The notes under the pieces: generated by a model
What the model was told of the DNA's origin: nothing
The model's database searches: none
The model's input: the letters and a program-made list of their open reading frames with translations, nothing else
Program-made: the position numbers and the translations under genes
Shown here: positions 28,019 through 36,877 of the stretch, piece after piece
How the letters are laid out: the number at the start of each line of letters is the position of its first letter
How positions within the stretch are numbered: the first letter of the stretch is position 1
From: Oxalobacteraceae sp. CFBP 13730
GTDB lineage: Bacteria > Pseudomonadota > Gammaproteobacteria > Burkholderiales > Burkholderiaceae_D
Assembly: GCA_014841835.1 (NCBI GenBank)
Contig: JACYUQ010000003.1
Span: forward strand, 930,001 to 994,000
Reading direction: 5' to 3'
Length of the DNA: 64,000 bases

Positions 28019-28231
28019 TTAGTACAGTTTCTTCGGCAGTTGCTGGCTGCGGATGCGCTTGTAGTGACGCTTCACTGCTGCTGCCAGCTTGCGCTTGCGT
28101 TCTGCGGTCGGTTTTTCGTAGAACTCGCGTGCGCGCAGTTCCGTCAACAGACCGGTCTTTTCGATGGTGCGTTTGAAGCGACGCATGGCGACTTCGAACG
28201 GCTCGTTTTCTTTAAGGCGGATAGTGGTCAT
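28019..28231 (-). CDS. rpsU: 30S ribosomal protein S21
   Basis: The 70-residue basic protein ([20 protein letters not shown], then [14 protein letters not shown] and [10 protein letters not shown]) is typical S21. It acts in translation initiation on the small subunit. It is the first gene of the rpsU-yqeY-dnaG-rpoD string and is followed by a hairpin terminator. Confidence 0.97.
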   Translation of the reverse strand: MTTIRLKENEPFEVAMRRFKRTIEKTGLLTELRAREFYEKPTAERKRKLAAAVKRHYKRIRSQQLPKKLY

Positions 28232-28326
28232 GTAAAAATCAAACCGTTGGATTTAGGGAAGAACGAAATTCTAGCATCGTTTGCAGTCGAGTGGAAGCTT
28301 TAATCACGAAGTGGTGTTTTCAAGCG

Positions 28327-29556
28327 TCAACTATTTGCCAGCGCCAGACCGGCCGCCACGCCCGATGCCCAGGCCCACTGGAAGTTGTAGCCGCCCAGCC
28401 AACCGGTCACGTCGACCGTCTCGCCGATGAAGTACAGACCGGGCACCTTGTTGACCATCATCGTCTGCTGCGACAGACCCTTGGTGTCGACGCCGCCGAG
28501 CGTGACTTCGGCTTTGCGATAGCCTTCCGAGCCGGTCGGGACGATGGCCCAGCGGTTGATGGCGTCGCCCAGCGCGCGCAGTTTCGCATCGGCCATGTCG
28601 GCCAGGCGCGCAGTCGCGTCAAACCCATTGGCCGCGAGCAAGCCTTCTGCCAGGCGCGCCGGCAGCCACTGCGTCAGTACATTGCCCAGCTGCTTTTTCT
28701 CGGTTTTCTTCAGGCCGATCAGCGTGTCGGCCACATCCATGTCGGGCAACAGGTTCAGCACGATTGGCGTGCCCGGTTGCCAGTAGCTGGAAATCTGCAG
28801 GATCGCCGGGCCGGACAGGCCGCGGTGCGTGAACAGCAAATCTTCGCGGAAGTGGCCACTGGGGACACCCCCCTTGGCGCCCTTGCCTTTGCCGCTGCCA
28901 GTACTGACGTCGACCTCGAGCGCGATGCCCGCCAGCGGCACGAACGGCTCCCAGCTCGGGCCGTCGAAGGTCAACGGCACCAGGCCCGGGCGAGTCTCGA
29001 TCAGGGGCAGGTCGAACTGCGTGGCGATGCGATAACCGAGATCGGTCGCGCCGATCTTGGGAATCGACAGGCCGCCCGTGGCAACCACGACACTACCCAC
29101 CAGCAACTCGCCGGCATCGGTGTCGACGGCGAAGCCATCCTCGGTCTTGCGCACGCCGGCCACTTTGCACGGCATGCGCCACTCGACGCCACCCAGGTCG
29201 CACTCGGCGCGCAGCATCGCGATGATCTGCTCGGCCGAATCGTTGCAGAACAATTGGCCGCGGTGCTTTTCGTGGTGGGCAATCCGGTATTTCTTGACCA
29301 GCGCCAGGAAATCTTGCGCTGTGTAGCGCGACAGTGCGCTGCGGCAGAAATGGGGATTGTTCGACAGGTAATGCTGCGGCCCGGCGTTGACGTTGGTGAA
29401 GTTACAACGTCCACCGCCCGAGATGCGGATCTTTTCGGCCAGCTTGGCCGCGTGGTCGACCAGCACCACGCGCTTGCCGCCCTGCGCCGCGACGGCCGCG
29501 CACATCATCCCGGCCGCGCCCGCGCCGATTACCGCCACATCGAATTGATTTGCCAT
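28327..29556 (-). CDS. HI0933-family flavoprotein (BaiN/RdsA-like)
   Basis: The 409-residue protein has an N-terminal FAD motif (VIGAGAAGMMCA), the family signature ISGGGRCNFTN, and the C-terminal TLGGVDTKGL and FIGETVDVTGWLGGYN blocks. These mark HI0933-type flavoproteins. Members have been linked to rRNA dihydrouridine synthesis (RdsA) and to bile acid reduction (BaiN); which applies cannot be told from sequence, but the first is more likely in a core gene. I use the ATG at 29556 (MANQFDVAVIG), the family start, rather than the one at 29568. Confidence 0.88.
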   Translation of the reverse strand: MANQFDVAVIGAGAAGMMCAAVAAQGGKRVVLVDHAAKLAEKIRISGGGRCNFTNVNAGPQHYLSNNPHFCRSALSRYTAQDFLALVKKYRIAHHEKHRGQLFCNDSAEQIIAMLRAECDLGGVEWRMPCKVAGVRKTEDGFAVDTDAGELLVGSVVVATGGLSIPKIGATDLGYRIATQFDLPLIETRPGLVPLTFDGPSWEPFVPLAGIALEVDVSTGSGKGKGAKGGVPSGHFREDLLFTHRGLSGPAILQISSYWQPGTPIVLNLLPDMDVADTLIGLKKTEKKQLGNVLTQWLPARLAEGLLAANGFDATARLADMADAKLRALGDAINRWAIVPTGSEGYRKAEVTLGGVDTKGLSQQTMMVNKVPGLYFIGETVDVTGWLGGYNFQWAWASGVAAGLALANS

Positions 29557-29614
29557 GCCTGCCACCACCTTTGCTTAACCCGCCATTGTATGCGAGTGGC
29601 GCACTGGCGAACAG

Positions 29615-30595
29615 CTACTCGGCCGCTGGCAGGCTGCGAGCGCGGATCTTGCGCGAGACTTCGACGCAGTACGCCACCTGCGTGGCAATCGATGGCGGCA
29701 CCGGCACTTCGCCACGCAGCGCGGCGCCGATCCAGGCGGCGGTGGTAACGGCATCGCGGCCGTCGGGCACGATCGCCAGGTCGTCGGTGGGCGCGTCGCG
29801 CTCCACCAACAGGGCGCGCTGGCCGGCGTGGAACCAGTCGATGCGCTGGGCGCGGTGCGGGTGGGCCACGGTTTCGCCCTCGGTGCCGCGCATCAGGAAT
29901 GCGTCGCCCCGGGTTTCACTGTCGACGCCTTCGAAGTACTCGCCCAGCGTTACCAGGTATTCAGGGTGCGTGTACGACACCAGGCGCAGGGCCGGACCAT
30001 CGAATGGCTGCAGGATCTTGACAATGGTGTGGGTCGAATTGCGCACGCCCAGCACGCGGCGCAATTCGAGCATGCGCGCCAGTTCCGGGGCCAGGTGCTC
30101 GATCGGCATGAAGGCCACGCGGCCATGGACGAATTCGTTGTGCACTTCGGCGCCGGTGGTCACGTTGGTCACGCCCAGCTCGTGCAGGATCTCGGCGGTG
30201 GTGACGCGGCCCGGATCGTTGCTCACGCCATGCACCAGCACCGGCACGCCTTCGCGCGCCAGCAGCAGCGCCAGCAGTGGCGTCAGATTGGCCAGCTTGC
30301 GCGAGCCGTTGTAGGTGGGAATCGATACCGGCGCGAATTCGCCGCGCGGCGCGGGCAGCGGCGTGAACGCAGCGCTTGCTGCATCCATGAAGCCGGCCAG
30401 TTCATCGACCGACTCGCCCTTGATGCGCATGGCAAGCAGGATCGCACCCAGTTCGAGGTCGGACACGCGGCCCTCGAGGATGGCCGCGTACAGCCGGTGC
30501 GCGTCGTCGCGCGTCATGCTGCGCGCCCCTTTTACGCCGCGGCCGATTTCCTTGATGAAGGGGGCTGCGACAAAGCGTTCGATATCGGTAGTCAT
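29615..30595 (-). CDS. ybiB: YbiB/TrpD2-family protein (anthranilate phosphoribosyltransferase fold)
   Basis: The 326-residue protein has the helical N-terminal domain (LYAAILEGRVSDLELGAILL, AMRIKGES) and alpha/beta domain of the TrpD fold. The phosphoribosyl diphosphate loop is altered relative to TrpD: the region reads VLVHGVSNDPGRVT. E. coli YbiB (TrpD2) binds nucleic acids and is LexA-regulated there. I use the ATG at 30595; the frame opens further upstream to 30727 but with Arg/Cys-rich non-family sequence. It is divergent from aroG. Confidence 0.85.
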   Translation of the reverse strand: MTTDIERFVAAPFIKEIGRGVKGARSMTRDDAHRLYAAILEGRVSDLELGAILLAMRIKGESVDELAGFMDAASAAFTPLPAPRGEFAPVSIPTYNGSRKLANLTPLLALLLAREGVPVLVHGVSNDPGRVTTAEILHELGVTNVTTGAEVHNEFVHGRVAFMPIEHLAPELARMLELRRVLGVRNSTHTIVKILQPFDGPALRLVSYTHPEYLVTLGEYFEGVDSETRGDAFLMRGTEGETVAHPHRAQRIDWFHAGQRALLVERDAPTDDLAIVPDGRDAVTTAAWIGAALRGEVPVPPSIATQVAYCVEVSRKIRARSLPAAE

Positions 30596-30753
30596 GACAA
30601 AAGGATACACGGGAACGTCGCACTGCGGCAGCACGCACGGGTGCAGAGCGCAGCGAGACGCCGCCCGACGCTGCCATTTGGGGCTGCGCATGTGCACATA
30701 CAGCAATTTCCGCTTACACTGATCCATCCCCCAAAAGAAATATAGATCGCATC

Positions 30754-31815
30754 ATGACCAGTACGCCACAAATCGAAAATACCAACGTCAGCTCGTTTGC
30801 CCGCATGCCAACGCCGGTCGAGCTGCATACCACCCTGCCGCTGAACGACCGCGCCTATGCCACCGTGATGCAGGGCCGCGAAACGCTGCGAAATATCCTC
30901 GACCGCAAGGACAAGCGCCTGTTCGTCGTCGTGGGCCCGTGCTCGATCCATGACCCGGAAGCCGGCCTGGATTATGCGCGCCGCCTCAAGGCGCTGCAGG
31001 ACGAAGTGAGCGAGACGATGGTGCTGGTGATGCGCGTGTACTTTGAAAAGCCACGCACGACCACCGGCTGGAAGGGCTATATCAATGACCCGTTCATGGA
31101 CGATTCGTTCCGTGTCGAGGTCGGCATGGAGCGGGCGCGCCAGTTCCTGCTGGACGTCTGCGAAATCGGCTTGCCGACCGCGACCGAGGCACTCGACCCG
31201 ATCTCGCCGCAATACCTGGGCGACCTGATCGCCTGGACCGCCATCGGCGCGCGCACGACCGAATCGCAGACGCACCGCGAAATGTCGTCCGGCCTGTCCA
31301 CGCCCGTGGGCTTCAAGAATGGCACCGATGGCGATGTGAGCATTGCGATCAATGCGGTGCTGTCGTCGTCCAATCCGCATGCGTTCCTGGGCATCAATGG
31401 CCAGGGCTCCGTGTCCATCGTGCGCACCAGCGGCAACGCCTATGGCCACGTCGTGTTGCGGGGCGGCGGCGGCCGGCCGAACTATGATTCAGTCTCGGTG
31501 GCCATTGCCGAACAGGCGCTGACCAAGGCCAAGCTGCCGGCCAACCTGGTGGTCGACTGCTCGCATGCCAACAGCTACAAGAAGCCGGAACTGCAGCCGC
31601 TCGTCATGTCCGACGTCATCCAGCAAATCCGTCATGGCAACAAGTCGCTGGTCGGCGTGATGATCGAGTCGAACATCGTCAGCGGCAGCCAGTCGATTCC
31701 GAGCGACCTGTCGCAGCTGGTCTATGGCTGCTCGGTCACCGATGGCTGCATCGGCTGGGAAGAAACGGAAACCATGCTGCGCGAAGCGCACAAGGAATTG
31801 CTGCAGCGTCCGTAA
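30754..31815 (+). CDS. aroG: 3-deoxy-7-phosphoheptulonate synthase (class I DAHP synthase)
   Basis: The 353-residue enzyme condenses phosphoenolpyruvate and erythrose 4-phosphate in the first step of the shikimate pathway. It has the class I blocks VVGPCSIHDP, MRVYFEKPRTTTGWKGY, GARTTESQTHRE, SGLSTPVGFKNGTDG and DCSHANSYK. Metal-binding Cys, His and Glu positions are present. The length and N-terminal extension fit a feedback-regulated Phe- or Tyr-type isozyme; which one cannot be told. It lies 89 bp upstream of tsaD. Confidence 0.95.
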   Translation: MTSTPQIENTNVSSFARMPTPVELHTTLPLNDRAYATVMQGRETLRNILDRKDKRLFVVVGPCSIHDPEAGLDYARRLKALQDEVSETMVLVMRVYFEKPRTTTGWKGYINDPFMDDSFRVEVGMERARQFLLDVCEIGLPTATEALDPISPQYLGDLIAWTAIGARTTESQTHREMSSGLSTPVGFKNGTDGDVSIAINAVLSSSNPHAFLGINGQGSVSIVRTSGNAYGHVVLRGGGGRPNYDSVSVAIAEQALTKAKLPANLVVDCSHANSYKKPELQPLVMSDVIQQIRHGNKSLVGVMIESNIVSGSQSIPSDLSQLVYGCSVTDGCIGWEETETMLREAHKELLQRP

Positions 31816-31830
31816 GAAACCAAGCAACAT

Positions 31831-31865
31831 CCGCAGGGTGGGCGGCGGCGCCCTCCGCCCTGCGG
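31831..31865 (+). terminator. Strong GC hairpin between aroG and tsaD without a T run
   Basis: CCGCAGGG pairs with CCCTGCGG and an inner stem (GGGCG with CGCCC) is possible. No T run follows, so it may act as a Rho-dependent or processing site rather than an intrinsic terminator. Confidence 0.3.
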
Positions 31866-31904
31866 TAGAATGCCCGGTTCCGCTCAATCTACCTGGCCTT
31901 CCCC

Positions 31905-32945
31905 ATGATCGTTCTCGGCGTCGAATCCTCCTGCGATGAAACCGGCTTTGCTCTGTATGACACCGAGCGCGGCCTGCTGTCCCACGCCCTGCATTCGCAG
32001 GTCGCGATGCACGAAGAATATGGTGGCGTGGTGCCCGAACTGGCGTCGCGCGACCATATCCGGCGCGCCATTCCGCTGCTGGACGAGGTGCTCAAGCGCG
32101 CCAATCTGCCGGCCTCGAACATCGACGCCATCGCTTACACGCAAGGCCCCGGCCTGGCCGGTGCGCTGTTGGTCGGCTCGTCGGTAGCGTGCAGCCTGGC
32201 GCTTGCGCTCGACAAGCCGGTGCTCGGCGTGCATCACCTTGAAGGGCATCTGCTCTCGCCGCTGCTTGCATCGGAACGGCCGGACTTTCCATTCATCGCC
32301 CTGCTCGTCTCGGGCGGTCACACGCAGCTGATGCGCGTCGATGGCGTGGGCAGCTACACGCTGCTGGGCGAAACGCTGGACGATGCTGCCGGCGAAGCCT
32401 TTGACAAATCGGCCAAGCTGCTGGGCCTGGGCTATCCGGGCGGCCCGGCGATCTCGCAACTGGCCGAGCGCGGCGACCCGGCGGCCTACAAACTGCCGCG
32501 GCCAATGTTGCACAGCAAGGATTTCAATTTCAGCTTTTCGGGCCTGAAGACGGCGGTGCTTACCGTCGTCAAGAACCACGACGTCAAGGTGATTGCGAAT
32601 ATCCCTGAACAGGACAAGGCGAATATCGCGCGCGGCTTCGTCGATGCGATTGTCGACGTGCTCACCGCCAAGTGCGTGAGCGCGATGAAGCACACGGGTT
32701 TGAGCCGGCTGGTGATCGCCGGCGGCGTCGGCGCCAACAAGCAATTGCGCGCGTCGCTCAATGCGGCGGCGGCCAAACGCAAGTTCAAGGTCTATTACCC
32801 CGAGCTGGAATTTTGCACCGACAATGGCGCGATGATCGCGTTTGCTGGCGCGATGCGTCTTGAGCGCAACCCGGCACTGGCGCAGCGCGATTACGCGTTC
32901 AATGTGCGTCCGCGCTGGCCGCTGGATGAACTCGAAGCGGCCTGA
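31905..32945 (+). CDS. tsaD: tRNA N6-threonylcarbamoyladenosine transferase subunit TsaD
   Basis: The 346-residue protein begins [19 protein letters not shown] and has the family blocks [30 protein letters not shown], the metal-binding [38 protein letters not shown], and [12 protein letters not shown]. With TsaB, TsaE and TsaC it makes t6A37 on ANN-reading tRNAs. tsaE is also in this window at 46806. Confidence 0.96.
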   Translation: MIVLGVESSCDETGFALYDTERGLLSHALHSQVAMHEEYGGVVPELASRDHIRRAIPLLDEVLKRANLPASNIDAIAYTQGPGLAGALLVGSSVACSLALALDKPVLGVHHLEGHLLSPLLASERPDFPFIALLVSGGHTQLMRVDGVGSYTLLGETLDDAAGEAFDKSAKLLGLGYPGGPAISQLAERGDPAAYKLPRPMLHSKDFNFSFSGLKTAVLTVVKNHDVKVIANIPEQDKANIARGFVDAIVDVLTAKCVSAMKHTGLSRLVIAGGVGANKQLRASLNAAAAKRKFKVYYPELEFCTDNGAMIAFAGAMRLERNPALAQRDYAFNVRPRWPLDELEAA

Positions 32946-33079
32946 AAACACAGCGGCGCCACCCTCCAAAAAGACTGCCGCCAGCAGTGAACTTGCCTCT
33001 CTGACACTGATCCTACGGTGTGACCGTTGCCATTAAAACGGTGGCAATATCCGTCGATCAAGTTTTACGGAGGTGAAGA

Positions 33080-33925
33080 ATGCGCGTAGTCAGCTGGAAT
33101 ATACATTGGGGTTGTGGCAAGGACGGCCGGATCCGCATTCACGCGATGATCGACGTGCTGCGCCGCCTGAACCCCGATGTGATTTGCCTGCAAGAGGTGG
33201 CTGCCAATCACCCCGAGCTCGAAGGCAGTGCCAGCGCCAACCAGTTCAAGCAACTCGCCGGCGCCTTCGGCGGCTACCACGCGATGGAACACGCGCCGAG
33301 CGAGATTTACCAGAACAATGTCCCGCGCCTGTTCGGCAACCTGATCCTGTCCAAGTACCGCATCTCGCAAGTGCACCGTCATCTGCTGCCGTGGCCGGCC
33401 GACCCGGATCACGCGGCCGGCATGCCGCGCGGCCTGCTCGAAACCGTCGTCGAAGCGCCTGGCGGCAAGCTGCGCCTGCTTACGACGCATCTCGAATATT
33501 ATTCGCCCGTCCAGCGCATGGCACAGGTCAACCGCATCCGCGAACTGCATGCCGAGGCCAGCGCACGTGCGCTCTTGTTCCAGCCCGATCCGAACCTGGA
33601 CGCGCCATTCCAGCTGGGCTTTCGGCCCGGCTCGGCAATCCTGTGTGGTGATTTCAATTTCGCGCCCGATGCGCCGGATTACGCGGCGCTGCTGGCCGCG
33701 CCGGAAGGCAGCGCGCTGGCGCTGGTCGATGCCTGGCGCGTGGTGCACGGCGACATGGCGCGCGCGCCGACTACCGGGCTGCATGGCTATCCGTGGCCCG
33801 AGCGGCCTGAATGCTACGATTATTTCTTCGTCACCGACGATCTGGCGCCGCGCCTGACCGCCCTGGACGTGCAGTCCGAAACTGCGGCGTCGGACCACCA
33901 GCCGGTGGTCCTCGATCTGACTTAA
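33080..33925 (+). CDS. Endonuclease/exonuclease/phosphatase (EEP) family hydrolase
   Basis: The 281-residue protein has the EEP active-site set: SWNIHWG (Asn7), LQEV (Glu39), TTHLE, GDFNFAPD and SDHQPV. Members cut phosphodiester bonds in DNA, phospholipids or other substrates; the substrate is unknown. GGAGG lies 6 bases before the ATG. Its stop overlaps the convergent frnE stop by 4 bp. Confidence 0.88.
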   Translation: MRVVSWNIHWGCGKDGRIRIHAMIDVLRRLNPDVICLQEVAANHPELEGSASANQFKQLAGAFGGYHAMEHAPSEIYQNNVPRLFGNLILSKYRISQVHRHLLPWPADPDHAAGMPRGLLETVVEAPGGKLRLLTTHLEYYSPVQRMAQVNRIRELHAEASARALLFQPDPNLDAPFQLGFRPGSAILCGDFNFAPDAPDYAALLAAPEGSALALVDAWRVVHGDMARAPTTGLHGYPWPERPECYDYFFVTDDLAPRLTALDVQSETAASDHQPVVLDLT

Positions 33926-34590
33926 ACGGCGGCGTCGGCCGGCGCTTCCAGGCCTGGAATCTCGCGCAGTGCGCGCTCGAATACCTCAGGCAGCTGGCCG
34001 CCGGAGATCAGGTGTTTCTGGTTGATGATCACGGCCGGCACCGACTTGATACCGGCGTTGAGGAAGAACTGCTCGCGCTCGCGCACTTCGTCCTTGTACT
34101 CGTCCGACGCCAGGATGCGCGCGGCCGTCTCGCGCTCCAGGCCCACGCTCTCGACCGCGCGCAGCAGCACCGCATGGTTGCTCGGGTCTTCACAGCGGGT
34201 GAAATAGGCTTCGAGCAGCACAACCTTGAGCTGGCGTTGCTTGCCTTCTTCTTCGGCCCACGACAGCAGGCGGTGCGCGTCGAAGGTGTTGTAGATGCGG
34301 CCACGCCGCTCCATGTCGAACGTGAAGCCCACAGCGGCGCCGCGCTCGCGGATCATCTCGCGGCTGGCTGCTTGCTGCTCGAGGCTGGCGCCATATTTTT
34401 CGGTGACGTGCTCGACGATGTCTTGGCCTTCCGGCGGCATGTTCGGGTTCAGCTCGAACGGCTGAAAATGCAGGTCGACGCGCACGTCGTCGCCCACTTT
34501 CAACAGTGCCTGTTCGAGGGATTTGAGACCGACCGCGCACCATGGGCACGAGACGTCCGACACGAAATCAATCCTGAGTTGCTTGGTCAC
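33922..34590 (-). CDS. frnE: DsbA-family oxidoreductase FrnE
   Basis: The 222-residue protein has the active-site pair CPWC in SDVSCPWCAVG, the FrnE blocks HFQPFELNPNMPPEG and NTFDAHRLLSWA, and the cis-Pro loop SVPAVIINQKHLISGGQ. No signal peptide is present, so it acts in the cytoplasm as a dithiol oxidoreductase/isomerase. FrnE in Deinococcus supports oxidative stress tolerance. It follows plsY on the same strand at 89 bp. Confidence 0.92.
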   Translation of the reverse strand: MTKQLRIDFVSDVSCPWCAVGLKSLEQALLKVGDDVRVDLHFQPFELNPNMPPEGQDIVEHVTEKYGASLEQQAASREMIRERGAAVGFTFDMERRGRIYNTFDAHRLLSWAEEEGKQRQLKVVLLEAYFTRCEDPSNHAVLLRAVESVGLERETAARILASDEYKDEVREREQFFLNAGIKSVPAVIINQKHLISGGQLPEVFERALREIPGLEAPADAAV

Positions 34591-34679
34591 GGCGTATTAC
34601 CTTTCTGTCCGGCGCGGCGCGAATGTGCCGCTATTGCCGATCATGGTAACGCCTCTGTAAAAACCCCGCGCACGCTGCC

Positions 34680-35303
34680 TTATTTTGCCTTGCCTGCGCC
34701 GCCCGACTTGCTGCCGAGCTTGGATTCCTTGCCCGCGATCAGGTTGCCGATATTGCCGCTGTGACGCCATACCAGCAGCGCGCTCATGACGATCACGGCC
34801 AGCAGAATGGCATCGGCGCCGAACAGCATGCCGTAGTACAAGGGCGCGAATACGGCCGCCACCAGCGCGGCCAGCGACGAGTAGCGAAATGCGTAGGCGA
34901 TGATCAGCCAGGTGGCCAGCGTTGCCAGGCCCAGCCATGGATTGATGCCGAGCAGCACACCGAGTGCGGTGGCCACGCCCTTGCCGCCGACAAAGCGGAA
35001 AAACACGGGCCACAGGTGGCCGATGAACACCGCAATGGCCACCAGCGCGATGCCGGTATCGTCCAGCCCATAGTCGTAGCCATAGCGCACCGCCAGCCAG
35101 ACGGCCAGCCAGCCCTTGGCCGCGTCGCCAATCAGCGTGGCAATCGCTGCCTTCTTGCTGCCGCTGCGCAGCACATTGGTGGCGCCGGGGTTTTTCGAGC
35201 CATACGTGCGCGGGTCGGACAGGCCGAACGCGCGGCTCATTACGACGGCAAAGGAAATCGAACCGAGCAGGTAGGCGGCAATGGTGGCAATCAGGGTGTT
35301 CAT
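34680..35303 (-). CDS. plsY: Acyl-phosphate glycerol-3-phosphate acyltransferase PlsY
   Basis: The 207-residue protein has five to six membrane helices and the three PlsY motifs: LGSISFAVV with [24 protein letters not shown], and [10 protein letters not shown]. It transfers the acyl group of acyl-phosphate to glycerol 3-phosphate in phospholipid synthesis at the inner membrane. The C-terminus has a Lys/Gly-rich tail ([14 protein letters not shown]). Confidence 0.96.
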   Translation of the reverse strand: MNTLIATIAAYLLGSISFAVVMSRAFGLSDPRTYGSKNPGATNVLRSGSKKAAIATLIGDAAKGWLAVWLAVRYGYDYGLDDTGIALVAIAVFIGHLWPVFFRFVGGKGVATALGVLLGINPWLGLATLATWLIIAYAFRYSSLAALVAAVFAPLYYGMLFGADAILLAVIVMSALLVWRHSGNIGNLIAGKESKLGSKSGGAGKAK

Positions 35304-35392
35304 CGTGTCTCTTTCGTGGGCGCCAGTGTCGGGCTCATTTTTCTACCGGAAATTGGTGCGTGAATATACACCATCGACTGCATGCAGCGAAG

Positions 35393-35884
35393 CTACTCGG
35401 CGATGGCGCACGCCACCGGGCGCGCCTGCAGCACATCGACCAGCACGCGCGGATCGATGCCGACCAGATAGCCACGGCGCCCGCCGTTGATGTAGATTTT
35501 TTCGAGCTGCAGCACGCTCTCTTCGACATACACCGGCAGCGCCTTGCGGATGCCGAACGGCGAAGTTCCACCAACCAGATACCCTGAATGGCGCTGGGCC
35601 ACATCCGGCTTGCATGGTTCGACCGACTTGCAGGGGATGGCGCGGGCCAGATTCTTGGTCGACACCTTGCAGTCGCCATGCATCAGCACGATCAATGGCC
35701 TGGCTGCTTCATCCTGCATGACCAGGGTCTTGATCACGTCATGTTCCGGCACGCCCAGCGCGCCCGACGACACCGATGTACCGCCATGCTCCTGATACGC
35801 ATAAGGATGCTCGGAAAACACGACGCCGTGCTTGCGCAGGAATTGGGTCGCGGGGGTCTCGGAGACGTGCTCTTTCTTGGCCAT
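35393..35884 (-). CDS. ybaK: Cys-tRNA(Pro) deacylase YbaK
   Basis: The 163-residue protein has YbaK/EbsC features: TPATQFLRKHGV, VIKTLVMQ, the Lys and Asp-bearing VLMHGDCKVSTK, and the GYLVGGTSPFGIRK loop. It hydrolyses Cys mis-attached to tRNA-Pro by prolyl-tRNA synthetase. I use ATG 35884. It is divergent from the EEP gene at 35923. Confidence 0.93.
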   Translation of the reverse strand: MAKKEHVSETPATQFLRKHGVVFSEHPYAYQEHGGTSVSSGALGVPEHDVIKTLVMQDEAARPLIVLMHGDCKVSTKNLARAIPCKSVEPCKPDVAQRHSGYLVGGTSPFGIRKALPVYVEESVLQLEKIYINGGRRGYLVGIDPRVLVDVLQARPVACAIAE

Positions 35885-35922
35885 GCGTGTTACGCTAAAG
35901 ACGAACAATAGGGGTTTCTATT

Positions 35923-36867
35923 ATGCAGGAAGAACTTCGGTTTGCCACCTTCAACACTTTCAATCTGGCACCGCCTGGCGCACGCTTGTACGACAATCTC
36001 GCGCCCACCACGGCCGCCGAATACGAAGCCAAGCTGGACTGGACGGCGCACCAGCTCGACCTGATCAACGCCGACGTGATCGGCTTCCAGGAAATTTTCT
36101 CGCAGAGCGTGCTGGCGGAAGTCCTGCGGCGCACGCGGCGCTACCATGACGCGCACCATATCGGCTTCGACCCCGACCCGGGCGCAGCCCGCCTGACGCC
36201 CAGCGTGGCCCTGGTCTCGCGCCTGCCGCTGGCCGAGCCGGGCACCGAGCTGGGCACCTTCCCGGCCAATGTCACGATGCCCGCCGGCAGCCGCGACCCG
36301 GACCGCTTCACGCGCGCTCCGCTGCATGCGGGCGTGATCGCGCCATCGGGTGTGGTGATCGATGTCGTCGTCGTGCACCTCAAGTCGCGCCGCCCCGATT
36401 ACCGCTCGAGCGACAGCGGGGCCGACCCGCACCTGTATGCGCTGGCGTGCCTGCGCTCGCTGATCCGGCGCGGCACCGAAGCCACCGCGCTGCGCGTGCT
36501 GCTCACGGATATGGCGCACACCCACCGTCGCCCGCGCATCGTGCTGGGCGACTTCAATGACGTGGCCGATTCGGTGACGACCGAGATCGTGCTGGGCGCG
36601 GGTACGCCGCTGGACGAACGCCTGTACGACGCTAGCCAGGTCCAGCGCCGGCTCGATCACCAGCGCCATGTGGGGTATTCGATTCTGCACGACACGCGCC
36701 ATTCGACGATCGACCATATCCTGGTGTCGCCCGAATTCAATCCGGCATTGCCCGATGCGATCGGGGAAGTGATCGATGTCGTGTATCTGAACGATCACCT
36801 GAACCTGGGGTTGCCGGAAGCGTCGGACCACGGGCAGGTGCTGGCCAGGATCCGGTTGTTTGACTAG
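35923..36867 (+). CDS. Endonuclease/exonuclease/phosphatase (EEP) family hydrolase, second copy
   Basis: The 314-residue protein has FATFNTFNLAPPG (Asn), IGFQEIF (Glu), VVHLKSRR, LGDFNDVAD and a C-terminal SDHGQV. It is distinct in sequence from the EEP protein at 33080 and has a middle region with DHILVSPEF. The substrate is unknown. It is convergent with the PAS-GGDEF-EAL gene, whose frameshifted frame runs into its last bases. Confidence 0.86.
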   Translation: MQEELRFATFNTFNLAPPGARLYDNLAPTTAAEYEAKLDWTAHQLDLINADVIGFQEIFSQSVLAEVLRRTRRYHDAHHIGFDPDPGAARLTPSVALVSRLPLAEPGTELGTFPANVTMPAGSRDPDRFTRAPLHAGVIAPSGVVIDVVVVHLKSRRPDYRSSDSGADPHLYALACLRSLIRRGTEATALRVLLTDMAHTHRRPRIVLGDFNDVADSVTTEIVLGAGTPLDERLYDASQVQRRLDHQRHVGYSILHDTRHSTIDHILVSPEFNPALPDAIGEVIDVVYLNDHLNLGLPEASDHGQVLARIRLFD

Positions 36868-36877
36868 GCTTCGCTGC